A stretch of DNA of 64,000 nucleotides from Sphingopyxis lindanitolerans (GCF_002993885.1 NZ_CM009578.1:2145751-2209750), one strand, 5' to 3'. Numbered from the stretch's first letter, positions 25,524 to 35,714 are shown. Notes: generated by a model not told the origin, from the sequence alone. A program made the numbers and translations.

Positions 25524-25961
25524 ATATTCTCCTCTTCGTGAAGCGAGATTAGCCACGCGCGCGGCGCGCGCATCAGTTGGCGCGCGCCCACCATGCTTAT
25601 TTCAAATAGGATGGTTACTCCGCAGCCAGCGCCGGATAGTCGCTCCTCTTTGCGCCAACCCGGCCCGTCTTGCGAGAAGATCCGTTCAATCCAGTTTATA
25701 TTATTTCGTATAAATCTCAAATAATTGAAATTTCATATAATAATGTAAATTATATAAATAAGTAAAATGATGATTTTCATCTCCAAAAATGAGTTGATCT
25801 TTATCACAAATGGGAAATTATCCCATTCTCGATTATTATATTCGTGATTTTATCAGTCATATCGTGAAATCTAAAGCGCCAATATTGACATTCAAACCGC
25901 CCTAAACCAGCCCGCCACCAATACCGCGCCTATTTCCGGTCAGCGGCGGAGAGTACAGGGG
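25524..25961. other. 440-bp gene-free region with a very AT-rich core
   Basis: Bases about 25680-25880 are strongly AT-rich in a GC-rich surrounding, with runs of TATATAA and AAATTAT character. There is no open frame of note. It sits upstream of both the lactonase and the YeiH-like gene and probably holds their promoters, perhaps bound by a nucleoid-associated silencer. It includes TTATCACAAATG, which on the other strand resembles the TGTGAT motif of this region. Confidence 0.55.
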
Positions 25962-25967
25962 GTGGAG

Positions 25968-27032
25968 GTGAAGGCATCTGATCGTAACTGGCCAATGGCC
26001 GCTGACCTATACTGCGAGATGCATCTTGAGGCGGCGCGGCCTGCGAAGCGGCGGTGGCGCGATTATCTGCCGGGCGCGCTCGTCACCGCGATCGCGGCGC
26101 TCGCCGCGGCCTGGCTCGCCGACCATTATGCCGCGCCGCTCGTCCTCATGGGGCTGCTCATCGGCCTCGCGATGAGCTTCCTGTCGCAGGACCCGCGCAC
26201 CCACGCCGGGCTCGACCTCATGTCGCAGACCGCGCTGCGCATCGGCATCGTCCTCGTCGGCGCGCGGATCACCGCCGGGCAGTTCGCCGAACTGGGCCCG
26301 CTGCCCTTTGCCCTGCTGGTCGGCATCATGCTCGCCGTCATCCTGATCACCGTCGCCAGCGCCCGATTGTTCCGGCAGGACCGCCACGCCGCGCTGCTCG
26401 CCGGCGGCGCCACCGCCATCTGCGGCGCCTCGGCCGCGCTCGCCCTCTATTCGCTGATCGGCGACAAGCGCGTCGACCAGGCGCGCTTCACGATGACCCT
26501 GGTCGGGATCACCGTCGCCAGCGCGCTCGCCATGACCCTCTATCCCATCCTCGCCGCCGAACTCGCGCTCTCCGACACGCAGGCGGGGTTCCTGATCGGC
26601 GCGTCGATCCATGACGTCGCGCAGGCGATCGGCGGCGGCTTTTCCTTCTCGCCGCAGGCCGGAGAGGTCGCGACCATCGTCAAGCTGACCCGCGTCGCGC
26701 TGCTCGCGCCGATGCTCATGCTCGTCGGCCTGTGGCTCGCGCGCGCCGGCGGCGGCGATGCGGCCAAGCGGCGTATCCCGCTGCGCCTGCCCTGGTTCAT
26801 CCTCGGCTTTCTCGCGCTCGCCGCGCTCAATTCGCTCGTCGCGCTGCCCAGGCCCGCCGTCGACGCGGCCAACATGGCCGCGCAGGCGCTGCTCCTCCTC
26901 GCCATCGTCGCCACCGCGATGAAGGCACGCCTCCACCTCCTCCTCGACCAGGGCTGGCGAAGCTTCGCCCCCATCGTCGTCGCCACGCTCACAAGCTTCC
27001 TGCTCGCGCTGGCAGCCGTCGAACTGATGTGA
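25968..27032 (+). CDS. YeiH/UPF0324-family putative sulfate exporter
   Basis: About 354 residues, ten or so membrane segments. Family marks: MGLLIGLAMSFL, TALRIGIVLVGARIT, GGATAICGASAALALYSLIG (the conserved CGASA loop) and IGASIHDVAQAIGGGFSFS. A GTG at 25968 follows AGGGGG; an ATG at 25995 or 26019 is also possible. Members are annotated as sulfate or sulfonate-linked exporters. A rhodanese and a cysteine dioxygenase gene lie convergently downstream, which supports a sulfur role. Confidence 0.85.
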   Translation: MKASDRNWPMAADLYCEMHLEAARPAKRRWRDYLPGALVTAIAALAAAWLADHYAAPLVLMGLLIGLAMSFLSQDPRTHAGLDLMSQTALRIGIVLVGARITAGQFAELGPLPFALLVGIMLAVILITVASARLFRQDRHAALLAGGATAICGASAALALYSLIGDKRVDQARFTMTLVGITVASALAMTLYPILAAELALSDTQAGFLIGASIHDVAQAIGGGFSFSPQAGEVATIVKLTRVALLAPMLMLVGLWLARAGGGDAAKRRIPLRLPWFILGFLALAALNSLVALPRPAVDAANMAAQALLLLAIVATAMKARLHLLLDQGWRSFAPIVVATLTSFLLALAAVELM

Positions 27033-27188
27033 CCGCTGGCGCTGCGATCAAGAGCCGATAGAAGGCAGCGCGGCGCCTGGTCAGCGATCGAAAGCGAGTC
27101 TTCACGCAGGGCATTCGGTGAACCAACACGACGTCACCCCGATGCCGGCCGGATATCCTCAGGCGACGGGCGGTAGGCATCGGCTTGC

Positions 27189-28751
27189 TCAAACAACGAA
27201 AAAACCGTGCGTGCCGTCGCGCTCAAGTTGCGTCACAAGACCATATTCCCAATCGAGATAGGCTTGCATGGCGCTTTCGGGATTGTCCGTCCCTTCATAG
27301 GGACGGCGATAGACGTCATCTGCGCGCACGAGCATTTCGTCCTCTCCCGCAGCAAGAGCGCGGCCTTCCGATACCCATGCGGCATTTCCGCCCTCCAGCG
27401 CATATATTTGACCCTTATTGACGGCTGCGAGTTCGGTCGCCGCATATCGTGCGATATAGCCATCTTCAGATGTGAAAACGATCGGCCGACCAACCAGCTT
27501 GCCCGATATTTCCAAAAGTCGGCTGCGCACCGCGAAAGCGGCGTGCGGAATATGGCCCCGACGATAACGGGGGCTTGAAGACAGATCGACGATCCGGACT
27601 TCGTCCGCCCTTTCGGCAAGCGCCGTAGCGCTCATCAGCGGGGGCGAAGGAGGTGTCGGTCGCAGATCAGGGGCAGGACCATGGTGAATTTCGCCTGCAA
27701 GCGCGGCGTCCAGCACATAAACTTCCCAGCCCATCTGGGCGAGCCACGATCCGGTCATGTCCGCCCGCACTCCCCGATTGTCAGCGAGCACGATGCGCGC
27801 GCCGCGCACCGGCGCGAAGACGTCGGTTTCCTGGACAAGCTGGCCGCCGGGGGCATGGAGAAAGCCAGCCGGATGGCCTGCCAGATATTCTTCCAAACTA
27901 CGGACGTCGAAGCGATAGGTCGTGCGCCGCGGATCTTCCATCAGCGCCGCGAGGGCGTCCCGATCGATCGGCTTCACCCCGGCGCGGTAAGCGACGTCGC
28001 GCGCGGCGCGGCGCGCCTCCGCCTCAAAGTCCGAATCGGCTTCCGAGAAGCTTCGCTCGCTGCCGGTTTCGAGGGATTGTCCGGCAAGCAGCCAGCCGAT
28101 CGTGCCATTGCGAAGCGCCTTCACCGGGTTCGGGAGGCCTGCGTTGATAAGCGACTGAGCGCCGAGAATGCTGCGCGTTCGTCCCGCACAGTTCACGATG
28201 ATCATGGTCGCGGGATCGGGAGCAAGGGCGCGAGCGCGCAGGACCAGCTCTGCCCCCGGCACGCTGATTCCAGTCGGAATATTCATGTTTTGATATTCAT
28301 CGAAGCGTCGCGCATCGAGGATGACGAACTTGCCGTTCCTTTCGATCAACGCTTTCGCCTCGGGCGCGGGGATCGAGGGCGTATGCCGACGATACTCGAC
28401 AAGTTCGCCAAACGCTTTGCTGGCCGAATTGACGTCCTGAAACAGTTCAAAACCGGCGCTTCGCCAGCCATCGAGTCCGCCTGCCATCACGCGGACATCC
28501 GAATATCCGAGGGATTCGAGGCGTTCGACGGCAAGGTCGCAATATCCCTCGCCATCGTCATAGACGATGATAGCGGTGTCGAGGCGCGGCAGGATCGCGC
28601 CAATCCGCGCCTCGAGTTGGCCCAATGGAAGAGACGCGGCAAACAGCGGATGGGCGAGGGCATAATCGGCCTCGCCCCTGAGGTCGAAGAGTGCGACCTC
28701 CTCGCGCAGCAGGAACTTCCGGCGCACATTCAAGGGACTGATCATCGTCAT
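27189..28751 (-). CDS. four-domain rhodanese-like sulfurtransferase
   Basis: 520 residues in four rhodanese domains (about 8-105, 128-235, 265-365, 385-500). Only domain 2 has an active-site Cys, C188 in NCAGRTRS. The matching loops of domains 1, 3 and 4 are DDGEGY, DNRGVR and SEDGY, without Cys at the nucleophile position. Rhodanese moves a sulfane sulfur to an acceptor such as cyanide or a thiol. Its start overlaps the cysteine dioxygenase gene by 4 bp, so the two act together in thiol or persulfide handling. Confidence 0.88.
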   Translation of the reverse strand: MTMISPLNVRRKFLLREEVALFDLRGEADYALAHPLFAASLPLGQLEARIGAILPRLDTAIIVYDDGEGYCDLAVERLESLGYSDVRVMAGGLDGWRSAGFELFQDVNSASKAFGELVEYRRHTPSIPAPEAKALIERNGKFVILDARRFDEYQNMNIPTGISVPGAELVLRARALAPDPATMIIVNCAGRTRSILGAQSLINAGLPNPVKALRNGTIGWLLAGQSLETGSERSFSEADSDFEAEARRAARDVAYRAGVKPIDRDALAALMEDPRRTTYRFDVRSLEEYLAGHPAGFLHAPGGQLVQETDVFAPVRGARIVLADNRGVRADMTGSWLAQMGWEVYVLDAALAGEIHHGPAPDLRPTPPSPPLMSATALAERADEVRIVDLSSSPRYRRGHIPHAAFAVRSRLLEISGKLVGRPIVFTSEDGYIARYAATELAAVNKGQIYALEGGNAAWVSEGRALAAGEDEMLVRADDVYRRPYEGTDNPESAMQAYLDWEYGLVTQLERDGTHGFFVV

Positions 28752-29344
28752 GGCCGGTTGCCAGTCCAGTGTTGCGGCGCTTCGCCGGCGCTATATCCCG
28801 AAATGAAGCGACGCACGTCGCCGTCGAGCCCAAACGCACGCCGTTCAACCTTGCCGATATCGGCGCCGTAGACATGAATGCTCACCGAAACTCCATCGCT
28901 TGCATTGCTTACTTTGTGAATGTCGCCCGCCGCAGGGTCGAGGCACTCGACATCGCCCGGTTCGAGACGCCGCGGCGCACCGACGGGTTGCGGCGGGCGG
29001 GCGCCGGAATGCACGAAGCGTTGCGACAATTCGCTCCCCCGGAGCATGCCGACAAGGCCCCATATTCCATGGTCGTGGATCGGCGTCGACTGGCCTGGCG
29101 CCCAGACGAAACTGACGACGCTGAAGCGAGCGCGAGGATCAAGATGCAACAGATGCTGTTGATAATGTCGGGAATCGGGAGCGGCCAAACTGTCAGGCAA
29201 CCAATCGTCGACAGCCACTAGAGAAGCCAGAATATCGGTTCCGAAAGCGATGGTATCGGTGTCCGAAAGATGACGATCGACCAACGCGTGCATAGCGCCG
29301 AGAAAGCGGTCCCATCGGCCAAGCGGATCCAAAATATTCATCAT
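28748..29344 (-). CDS. cysteine dioxygenase type I-like thiol dioxygenase
   Basis: 198 residues. The cupin core FSVVSFVWAPGQSTPIHDHGIWGLVGMLRG gives two iron His residues, and GDIHKVSNASDGVSVSIHVYG the third. Start ATG 29344 follows AAGGA. The enzyme oxidises cysteine or a related thiol (3-mercaptopropionate is possible for bacterial members) to the sulfinate. Coupling to a rhodanese points to thiol oxidation with release of sulfite or sulfur. The substrate cannot be fixed from sequence. Confidence 0.85.
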   Translation of the reverse strand: MMNILDPLGRWDRFLGAMHALVDRHLSDTDTIAFGTDILASLVAVDDWLPDSLAAPDSRHYQQHLLHLDPRARFSVVSFVWAPGQSTPIHDHGIWGLVGMLRGSELSQRFVHSGARPPQPVGAPRRLEPGDVECLDPAAGDIHKVSNASDGVSVSIHVYGADIGKVERRAFGLDGDVRRFISGYSAGEAPQHWTGNRP

Positions 29345-29498
29345 GTTCGCAGTCCTTACGTCTCCCGGCTGGCACATAGTCTGGTCATCCGGCCTCGACT
29401 GTCGATTATTTCATCCGGAATATAGATCCCGAAGATCGGGCGGGATGGACCAATCCGACCGAGCCGGCCTATCGAAGCGTTAGAAAAGGTCCGGCATC

Positions 29499-30908
29499 AT
29501 GGTGCATTCCCGAATCGACGACAAGTTTCTCGAGGCGCTTGCCGCCGCCTGTGGCGGTCGCATTTCGCTTTCCGAGGACGACCGGCGAACCCATGGGAGC
29601 GGTGAGGCCTATCATGCGCCGATGCCACCCGATGTGGTCGCCTTCCCGTCATCGACGGACGAGGTCAGCCGGATCGCCGCCCTATGCCATGACGCTGGCG
29701 TCCCGATCATCGCCTTTGGGGCCGGCACGTCGCTCGAGGGCAATGTGGCGGCGCCTTTTGGCGGCGTCTGCCTCGACCTTCGGGGGATGGATGCGATCGT
29801 CGAAATTGCAGCCGCGGATCTCGATTGCATGGTTCAGGCGGGAGTGACCCGCCTTCATCTCAACAAGATGCTGCGAGACACCGGACTCTTCTTTCCGATA
29901 GATCCGGGCGCGGATGCGACGATCGGCGGAATGGCGGCAACGCGAGCGTCGGGAACCAATGCCGTGCGCTATGGCACGATGCGCGACGCTGTCCTGGGGC
30001 TGACCGTGGTGCTGGTTGATGGATCCATCATATGCACGGGAACCCGGACCCGCAAATCCTCGGCGGGATACGACCTCACGCGGCTTTTCGTCGGTTCGGA
30101 AGGCACGCTCGGGATCATCACCGAAGTGAGATTGCGGTTGCACGGCATTCCGGAGACGGTTCGTGTCGCCCGAAGCCATTTCGAAACGCTGGCAGATGCG
30201 GTCTCTACGGTCACGCAGATCATGCAGATGGGCATTCCGGTTGCCCGGGTCGAACTCGCCGACGCGGCGCAGATGCGTGCGATCAACGCCTACTCGCGCA
30301 GCGCCTATCCCGAACGTGACACATTATTCTTCGAGTGCCATGGTGCCGAAGGCGCCGTTGCCGAGCAAATCGCACTGGTCGAGATGCTCGTCCGGACCCA
30401 TGGCGGTCTTGACTGGACGATCGCCCTAAATGCCGAGGATCGCAGCCGCTTGTGGCAGGCGCGCCACGATGCGCTTTATGCGTCCACCGCTCAACGTCCC
30501 GGATCCAAGGGCTATATTACCGACGTCTGCGTGCCCGTCTCGCGTCTTGGGGATTGCATAGAGCTCGCACGTGAAATGATTGCAAAAGCCAGCTTCCCGG
30601 CCACGATTGTCGGGCATGTCGGCGACGGCAATTTCCACGTCATCTGCCCGATCGACCCGTCGTCCGAGACCGAACGAAAAGAAGCGCATACCATCGCCGA
30701 TGCGCTTGCACGCCAGGCCATTGCCGTGGGGGGCACTTGCACCGGCGAGCATGGCATCGGACTTGGCAAGCTCGATTATATGACGATCGAGCACGGCCAG
30801 GCCGGCGTCGATGCCATGTGGCTCATCAAGCGGGCCTTCGATCCCCGGGGATTGCTCAATCCCGGCAAAGTTCTTCCCAAACCATCCACGGAAAGCCCCT
30901 CTTCATGA
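29499..30908 (+). CDS. FAD-linked oxidase (D-lactate/glycolate dehydrogenase type)
   Basis: 469 residues. FAD-binding PCMH domain: IIAFGAGTSLEGNVAAPFGGV and FPIDPGADATIGGMAATRASGTNAVRYG, then LTRLFVGSEGTLGIITEV. The C-terminal cap ends with VGHVGDGNFHVICP and TCTGEHGIGLGKLDY, which carry the catalytic and metal His residues of D-lactate dehydrogenase (cytochrome) and GlcD. It oxidises a D-2-hydroxy acid. The stop overlaps the GST gene start (ATGA). Divergent from the cysteine dioxygenase. Confidence 0.9.
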   Translation: MVHSRIDDKFLEALAAACGGRISLSEDDRRTHGSGEAYHAPMPPDVVAFPSSTDEVSRIAALCHDAGVPIIAFGAGTSLEGNVAAPFGGVCLDLRGMDAIVEIAAADLDCMVQAGVTRLHLNKMLRDTGLFFPIDPGADATIGGMAATRASGTNAVRYGTMRDAVLGLTVVLVDGSIICTGTRTRKSSAGYDLTRLFVGSEGTLGIITEVRLRLHGIPETVRVARSHFETLADAVSTVTQIMQMGIPVARVELADAAQMRAINAYSRSAYPERDTLFFECHGAEGAVAEQIALVEMLVRTHGGLDWTIALNAEDRSRLWQARHDALYASTAQRPGSKGYITDVCVPVSRLGDCIELAREMIAKASFPATIVGHVGDGNFHVICPIDPSSETERKEAHTIADALARQAIAVGGTCTGEHGIGLGKLDYMTIEHGQAGVDAMWLIKRAFDPRGLLNPGKVLPKPSTESPSS

Positions 30909-31516
30909 TAATCTTGCACGCAAATGGCAGTTGTTCGCTCGGCATTCTCCAATTGGTCGAGGAAGCGGAGCTCGAATACAAGATCAAGTCCGTTGACCTC
31001 GCTGGCGGCGAGCAGCGCACCGAGGCGTTTCTCGCGGTCAATCCAAAGGGGAAGGTGCCGGCTCTGATTCTCGACAGCGGCGCGTTGTTGACCGAATGGC
31101 CCGCGATCGCCACCTATATCGCCGCACAGGATTCGACGGGGCGCCTGATCCCCGAAGACCCTCTCTCGAAGGCGCGGGTCTATGAGGCCGTCGATTATAT
31201 CGTCTCCACGGTTCACATGCAGGGCTTTACCCGGATGGTCCGGCCCGGGAATTTCACGCCGGGCGAAAAGGATCATGACGCCGTGAAGGCGCGCGGGCGC
31301 GCCATCTTCGACGGTGGGCTTGCCGTCATGGACGAAGCACTTGGCGCGCGCGATTATGTCGTCGATCAATTCAGCATCGCCGATGCGGCGCTCTTTTATT
31401 GCGAGAATTGGAAGGTGAACCGCCTGGGCGAGACTCTGCCGCCGCGGCTTGAGGCTCATTTCAACCGCATGCTGGCGCGCCCGGCCACAGTTCGCGCTAT
31501 CGCGCGATCTTCCTGA
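30905..31516 (+). CDS. glutathione S-transferase
   Basis: 203 residues. Thioredoxin-like N-terminal domain: ANGSCSLGILQLVEEAELEYK, NPKGKVPALIL with the cis-Pro, and LTEWPAIATYIA in place of the ESxAI glutathione contact. Alpha-helical C-terminal domain with YVVDQFSIADAALFY. Translationally coupled to the FAD oxidase. Its stop codon abuts the convergent acyl-CoA dehydrogenase stop with no spacer. It may conjugate or isomerise an electrophilic pathway intermediate. Confidence 0.88.
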   Translation: MIILHANGSCSLGILQLVEEAELEYKIKSVDLAGGEQRTEAFLAVNPKGKVPALILDSGALLTEWPAIATYIAAQDSTGRLIPEDPLSKARVYEAVDYIVSTVHMQGFTRMVRPGNFTPGEKDHDAVKARGRAIFDGGLAVMDEALGARDYVVDQFSIADAALFYCENWKVNRLGETLPPRLEAHFNRMLARPATVRAIARSS

Positions 31517-32629
31517 CTAGCGATTGAGTTCAGCGAAACGCGCCTTGTGGTGGTCGCGGTCGCCATGGGCGATGTCGAGCATCATTTGCCGGCGAAGATG
31601 GTGGCTGACGATCAGTTCCTCGCTGGTGCCGACGCCGCCGTGGAGCTGCACCGCCTGCCGCGTCACCACAAGACCGCATTGTGTGACACGAACTTTCGCT
31701 GCGGCGATCAGCGATGACGCTTCTCCGCAGCTGGCGAGCTGGGATGCTGCGACCATCGTCAAGGCACGCGCCTCTTCGCAGGCGATATTCATGTCGACGA
31801 CCTTGTGCTGCACGACCTGAAAGGTGCCGATCAACACCCCGAATTGCTGGCGCGTGCGGACATGGTCCAGTGTCGCGGCGGCGGCCGCCTCCATTGATCC
31901 CACGGCCTCGGCCAAATGCGCGACGATCGCGCGGTCGCGCGCCGCATCGATACGATCAGCGGCCTCGCCGAGCCCACCCACCGGGATACCCACAACATCG
32001 GCGAATTCGAGGCTGCAATGACGATGTCCGTCGATCGAGCGAAACCGCTGCACCCTGAGCCCTTCTGCCGTTCGCGGAACGAGGAACAGACTGATACCGT
32101 CGCGATCACCCATGCTGCCCGCAATGCGCGCCGAGACCAGATACCAGTCGGCGTCGGCCCCGTCCTCGACATGCGTCTTCACGCCGGTCAGGCGAAACGC
32201 ATCGCCGTCCATTGATGCGAAGGTGGTGATCGCCGCAGTAGCATATCCCTCATCCTCGATCAGCGCCGCCGCGATCCGCGCCTTCCCCGCGCCCACCTGT
32301 TCGAGCAGAGCGGTGCAATAATCACCGCCGCCCGCCATGAGCGCGGGGGCGAGAACGCAATAGCTGACATAGGCCTCGGTCATCAGGTGACGCCCCAAAC
32401 CCTCCATGATGGCCATGATCTCGATCGGACCCCCGCCGAGCCCGCCTTCGGCTTCGGCGATCGGCAGCATCAACCAGCCGAGTTCCGCCATCTGCGCCCA
32501 GCGGCGCGCGGTGCCCTCGGCCCCTTCCTCCAGCCGTTTCAGCCGGTCGGCCGCGCTCCATTCTTCGTCGCCGAAACGCTCGACGCTGTCGCGCAGCATC
32601 TGCTGCTCGTCATTATAGGCGAACTGCAT
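31517..32629 (-). CDS. acyl-CoA dehydrogenase, second subunit-type
   Basis: 370 residues of the acyl-CoA dehydrogenase fold: ELGWLMLPIAEAEGGLGGGPIEIM, VRTRQQFGVLIGTFQVVQHKVVDM, and the C-terminal QAVQLHGGVGTSEELIVSHHLRR. It lies 12 bp downstream of another dehydrogenase gene. Such adjacent pairs in actinobacteria and sphingomonads often form heterotetramers acting on steroid or cyclic side-chain CoA esters. Catalytic Glu is not at the usual place, so it may be the non-catalytic partner; inference. Confidence 0.87.
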   Translation of the reverse strand: MQFAYNDEQQMLRDSVERFGDEEWSAADRLKRLEEGAEGTARRWAQMAELGWLMLPIAEAEGGLGGGPIEIMAIMEGLGRHLMTEAYVSYCVLAPALMAGGGDYCTALLEQVGAGKARIAAALIEDEGYATAAITTFASMDGDAFRLTGVKTHVEDGADADWYLVSARIAGSMGDRDGISLFLVPRTAEGLRVQRFRSIDGHRHCSLEFADVVGIPVGGLGEAADRIDAARDRAIVAHLAEAVGSMEAAAAATLDHVRTRQQFGVLIGTFQVVQHKVVDMNIACEEARALTMVAASQLASCGEASSLIAAAKVRVTQCGLVVTRQAVQLHGGVGTSEELIVSHHLRRQMMLDIAHGDRDHHKARFAELNR

Positions 32630-32641
32630 GCGTGATCTCCC

Positions 32642-33823
32642 TCAAAGGCCGAGCGCGCGGCGCGCGATAATATTGCGCTGAATTTCGCTCGACCCGCCGT
32701 AAATGCTGGTCACGCGCGAATAGAGCGCACCCTGCAGCGCGAGCGGCATATCCCGCGGCAGCGCGCTCGCATCGTCGAGCGCCGCGAAATGCTGTGCCTT
32801 CGGCCCAAGTGCCTCGACCCACAGGGCCGTCGCCTGTTGTGTCAGTTCGGACCAGCGCAACTTCACCATCGACCCACGCGGCCCCGAGTCCGCCCCTGTC
32901 GCGGCGTCGGCCATCAAGCGCAGCACCATCGCCTGCACCGCCATCGCCTCGATCTCGACCTGCGCAAGCTTCGCCCGGAATTCGGGCTTGTCGATCAAGG
33001 GGCCGTTCGCAGTCCGGCGGCGTGACGCCGCCTCGCGCACCGCGCGCAAGGTTTGCGGCAGAAACATCGCGGTCGCCGCCGCGACCATCCGCTCGCGGTC
33101 GAGCAGCACCTTCCCGTAATTCCAGCCCATGCCCTCCTCGCCGACCAGATTGGCAGCGGAAATCCGGACATCGTCGAGGAACACCTCGTTCGTGTGATAC
33201 TTCTCGTCGAGCGTGCGGATCGGGCTGATCCGGATGCCTGGCGTGTCCATATCGACAAGCATCAGCGAAATACCCTGCTGTCGCCGCGCCTCTGCCGAGG
33301 TGCGCGCGAGAAGGAACATGCGCGTCGCGACATGCGCATAGCTCGTCCACATCTTGTGCCCATTGATCACATAATCGTCACCCTCCCGCGCCGCGCGGGT
33401 CCGCAGCGCCGCAAGGTCGGACCCTGCGCCGGGCTCCGAATAGCCCTGGCACCACCAATCCTCGCCGGTGATGATCCGGGGCAGGTAGAAATCCTTCTGC
33501 GCCTGGCTGCCATAGGTGAAGATGATCGGGCCGATGAGTTCGAGGCCCTGATGAAACTGCGACGGCGCATCGGCGGCCGACGCCTCCGACCAGAAGATGT
33601 AAAGCTGCTGCGGCGTCCAGCCGGTCCCGCCATATTCCTTGGGCCAGGTCGGCGCGCCCCAGCCCCGATCGGCCAGACGCCGCTGATAAGCCGTCAGCGT
33701 CGCGGGAGAGAGGCGCAGTCCGGCACGAATGGTTGTCTTCCACTCTTCAGGAATCGAGTCCGCGAAAAAGGCGCGCACTTCCTGCTGAAAGGCCCGGTCT
33801 TCCGGGGCGAGATCCAGATTCAT
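32642..33823 (-). CDS. acyl-CoA dehydrogenase
   Basis: 393 residues. ACAD marks: WPKEYGGTGWTPQQLYIFWSE, the FAD/substrate signature WCQGYSEPGAGSDLAALRTRA, MWTSYAHVA, and C-terminal ITSIYGGSS-like TSIYGGSSEIQRNIIARRALGL. Start ATG 33823 follows GGGAG. It introduces the alpha-beta double bond into an acyl-CoA, passing electrons to ETF. First gene of a two-gene unit, divergent from an acyl-CoA synthetase across the motif at 33912. Confidence 0.92.
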   Translation of the reverse strand: MNLDLAPEDRAFQQEVRAFFADSIPEEWKTTIRAGLRLSPATLTAYQRRLADRGWGAPTWPKEYGGTGWTPQQLYIFWSEASAADAPSQFHQGLELIGPIIFTYGSQAQKDFYLPRIITGEDWWCQGYSEPGAGSDLAALRTRAAREGDDYVINGHKMWTSYAHVATRMFLLARTSAEARRQQGISLMLVDMDTPGIRISPIRTLDEKYHTNEVFLDDVRISAANLVGEEGMGWNYGKVLLDRERMVAAATAMFLPQTLRAVREAASRRRTANGPLIDKPEFRAKLAQVEIEAMAVQAMVLRLMADAATGADSGPRGSMVKLRWSELTQQATALWVEALGPKAQHFAALDDASALPRDMPLALQGALYSRVTSIYGGSSEIQRNIIARRALGL

Positions 33824-33911
33824 TGTCGCATCTCCCATCACTTGCCAGGGCTTAGCGTCGAGGAGGGGCGACTGGCTCGCAGACGAGTGCCGGACGCGCC
33901 AATTTCGCAAA

Positions 33912-33924
33912 TGTGATTGTCGCG
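33912..33924 (+). promoter_or_regulatory. shared catabolic motif, site 2
   Basis: TGTGATTGTCGCG, between the divergent acyl-CoA dehydrogenase and acyl-CoA synthetase genes. It matches the 23755 and 40238 sites over TGTGATT and TC. Upstream bases AATTTCGCAAA resemble those at 45455. Confidence 0.4.
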
Positions 33925-34061
33925 GCGCCTCGAAACACGGCGACGCCCGGGCGAAAAAATCACACAGGCAATAAGCAGCGCGCAAAGGAGGCGCCGCTTC
34001 GCAGCGGCCGCCGGCTGGGCGATCGTCCCTCTCCACCAGATCATTGCAAGGGAGAGAATGG

Positions 34062-35714
34062 ATGCAAGGCCTGATGCAGGCGCAGCAACTGACGACGGCG
34101 ATGCTGATCCGGCATGCCGCGACCAACCATCCACGGCGCGAAATCGTGTCGCGCGGTGTCGACGGATCGCTGACGCGCTCGAACTGGCAGACGGTCGAGC
34201 GCCACGCCCGCCACATCGCCGCGAGCCTCGCCGATCTTGGCCTTCGCCCAGGCGACCGCGTCGCGACGCTCGCGTGGAATCGGCTGCCGCACCTCGAACT
34301 CTATTATGGCGTGAGCGGCGCAGGCATGGTCCTCCACACCGTCAATCCGCGCCTGTTTCCCGAACAAATCCGCTACATCATCGACCATGGCGGCGCGCGC
34401 CTATTGTGCGTCGACCCCGACCTGATCGCGATCATCGAACCGATGCTCGGCGACCTGCCGAAGATCGAGCATGTCGTCATCCTCAGCGATCAAGCCGATA
34501 CTCCCGCATCCAGCATCGCCGATCCGATCTCGTACCAAAGCCTGATCGCTGGCCCGCGCGCGATCGAGGCCTGGCCCGACATCGACGAGAATTGCGCCAA
34601 CGCCCTCTGCTATACGAGCGGAACGACGGGCGATCCCAAGGGCGTCCTCTACAGCCACCGCTCGACCGTGCTGCACGCGATGAGCGCGCTCGCGAATGAC
34701 AGCATGTCGCTCGGTGCCGCGGACTCGATCCTCGTCGTCACGCCGCTGTTCCACGTCAATGCGTGGGGCATTCCCTATTCCGCGGCGATGGCGGGGGCGA
34801 AACTGGTCCTGCCCGGATCCGCGCTCGATCCCGTTTCGCTCTTCGAATTGATGCGCGATGAAGACATTAGCTTCTCGCTCGGCGTCCCGACGATCTGGTT
34901 CGCTTTCCTCGACTATCTCGAACGCGAGTGTTCGCCCGAAGACCGGGCCGGGCTCCAGCTCAATCGCATCTTCACCGGCGGCGCCGCGACGCCGCGCTCG
35001 CTGATCGAGCGGTTCCGCGACCTGCTCGACGTCGAGACGGTGCAGGCGTGGGGCATGACAGAAACCAGCCCCGTCGCGACCGTCTGCCGCCCGCTCGCGC
35101 ATCACGCCGATCTCCCTGAAGCAGCGCAGATCGACCTGCGCGCGATGCAGGGCCGCGCCGTGTTCGGCATGGAACTGCGTATCGAAAACGAGGACGGCAT
35201 GGAACTGCCGCGCGATGGCGAAGCGGCGGGGCTCCTCAAGGTGCGCGGCCCCTGGGTTCTGAATGCCTATGAGGGGCAGCCGACGGGAAGCGCGCTCGAT
35301 GCCGGCGGCTGGTTCGACACCGGAGACGTCGCGAAGATCGATCCCGACGGCTTCCTGCAAATCACCGACCGCGCCAAGGATGTGATCAAATCGGGCGGCG
35401 AGTGGATTTCGTCGATCGATCTCGAAAATGCCGCCGTCGCCCACGCCAAAGTAGCCGAGGCGGCGGTGATCGGCGTCGCGCATCCCAAGTGGCAGGAACG
35501 CCCCCTGCTGCTCGTCCGGCCACACCCCGGCGAGACATGCACGAAGGACGAGATCGTCGCGCATCTCACCGACAAGGTCGCACGCTGGTGGTTACCGGAC
35601 GATATAATATTCGTCGACGAACTGCCGCATACCGCGACGGGCAAGCTGCTCAAGACTGAACTCCGCAAGCAGTACGGCGATCATTTCGGCGCGGCGAACG
35701 GCGCGCTCACCTGA
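34062..35714 (+). CDS. long-chain-type acyl-CoA synthetase (AMP-forming)
   Basis: 550 residues. ANL motifs: [62 protein letters not shown], and the catalytic Lys in [14 protein letters not shown]. Start ATG 34062 is 6 nt after GGGAGAG. It activates a fatty or branched acid to its CoA ester. It is a different branch from the synthetase at 21265, closer to medium or long-chain enzymes. Divergent from the two acyl-CoA dehydrogenases, which would act on its product. Confidence 0.93.
   Translation: MQGLMQAQQLTTAMLIRHAATNHPRREIVSRGVDGSLTRSNWQTVERHARHIAASLADLGLRPGDRVATLAWNRLPHLELYYGVSGAGMVLHTVNPRLFPEQIRYIIDHGGARLLCVDPDLIAIIEPMLGDLPKIEHVVILSDQADTPASSIADPISYQSLIAGPRAIEAWPDIDENCANALCYTSGTTGDPKGVLYSHRSTVLHAMSALANDSMSLGAADSILVVTPLFHVNAWGIPYSAAMAGAKLVLPGSALDPVSLFELMRDEDISFSLGVPTIWFAFLDYLERECSPEDRAGLQLNRIFTGGAATPRSLIERFRDLLDVETVQAWGMTETSPVATVCRPLAHHADLPEAAQIDLRAMQGRAVFGMELRIENEDGMELPRDGEAAGLLKVRGPWVLNAYEGQPTGSALDAGGWFDTGDVAKIDPDGFLQITDRAKDVIKSGGEWISSIDLENAAVAHAKVAEAAVIGVAHPKWQERPLLLVRPHPGETCTKDEIVAHLTDKVARWWLPDDIIFVDELPHTATGKLLKTELRKQYGDHFGAANGALT

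Noticed and set aside
26007..26936. Long minus-strand frame antisense to the YeiH-like gene
   Set aside because: Low-complexity Arg/Glu/Asp-rich content typical of the shadow of a GC-rich gene.
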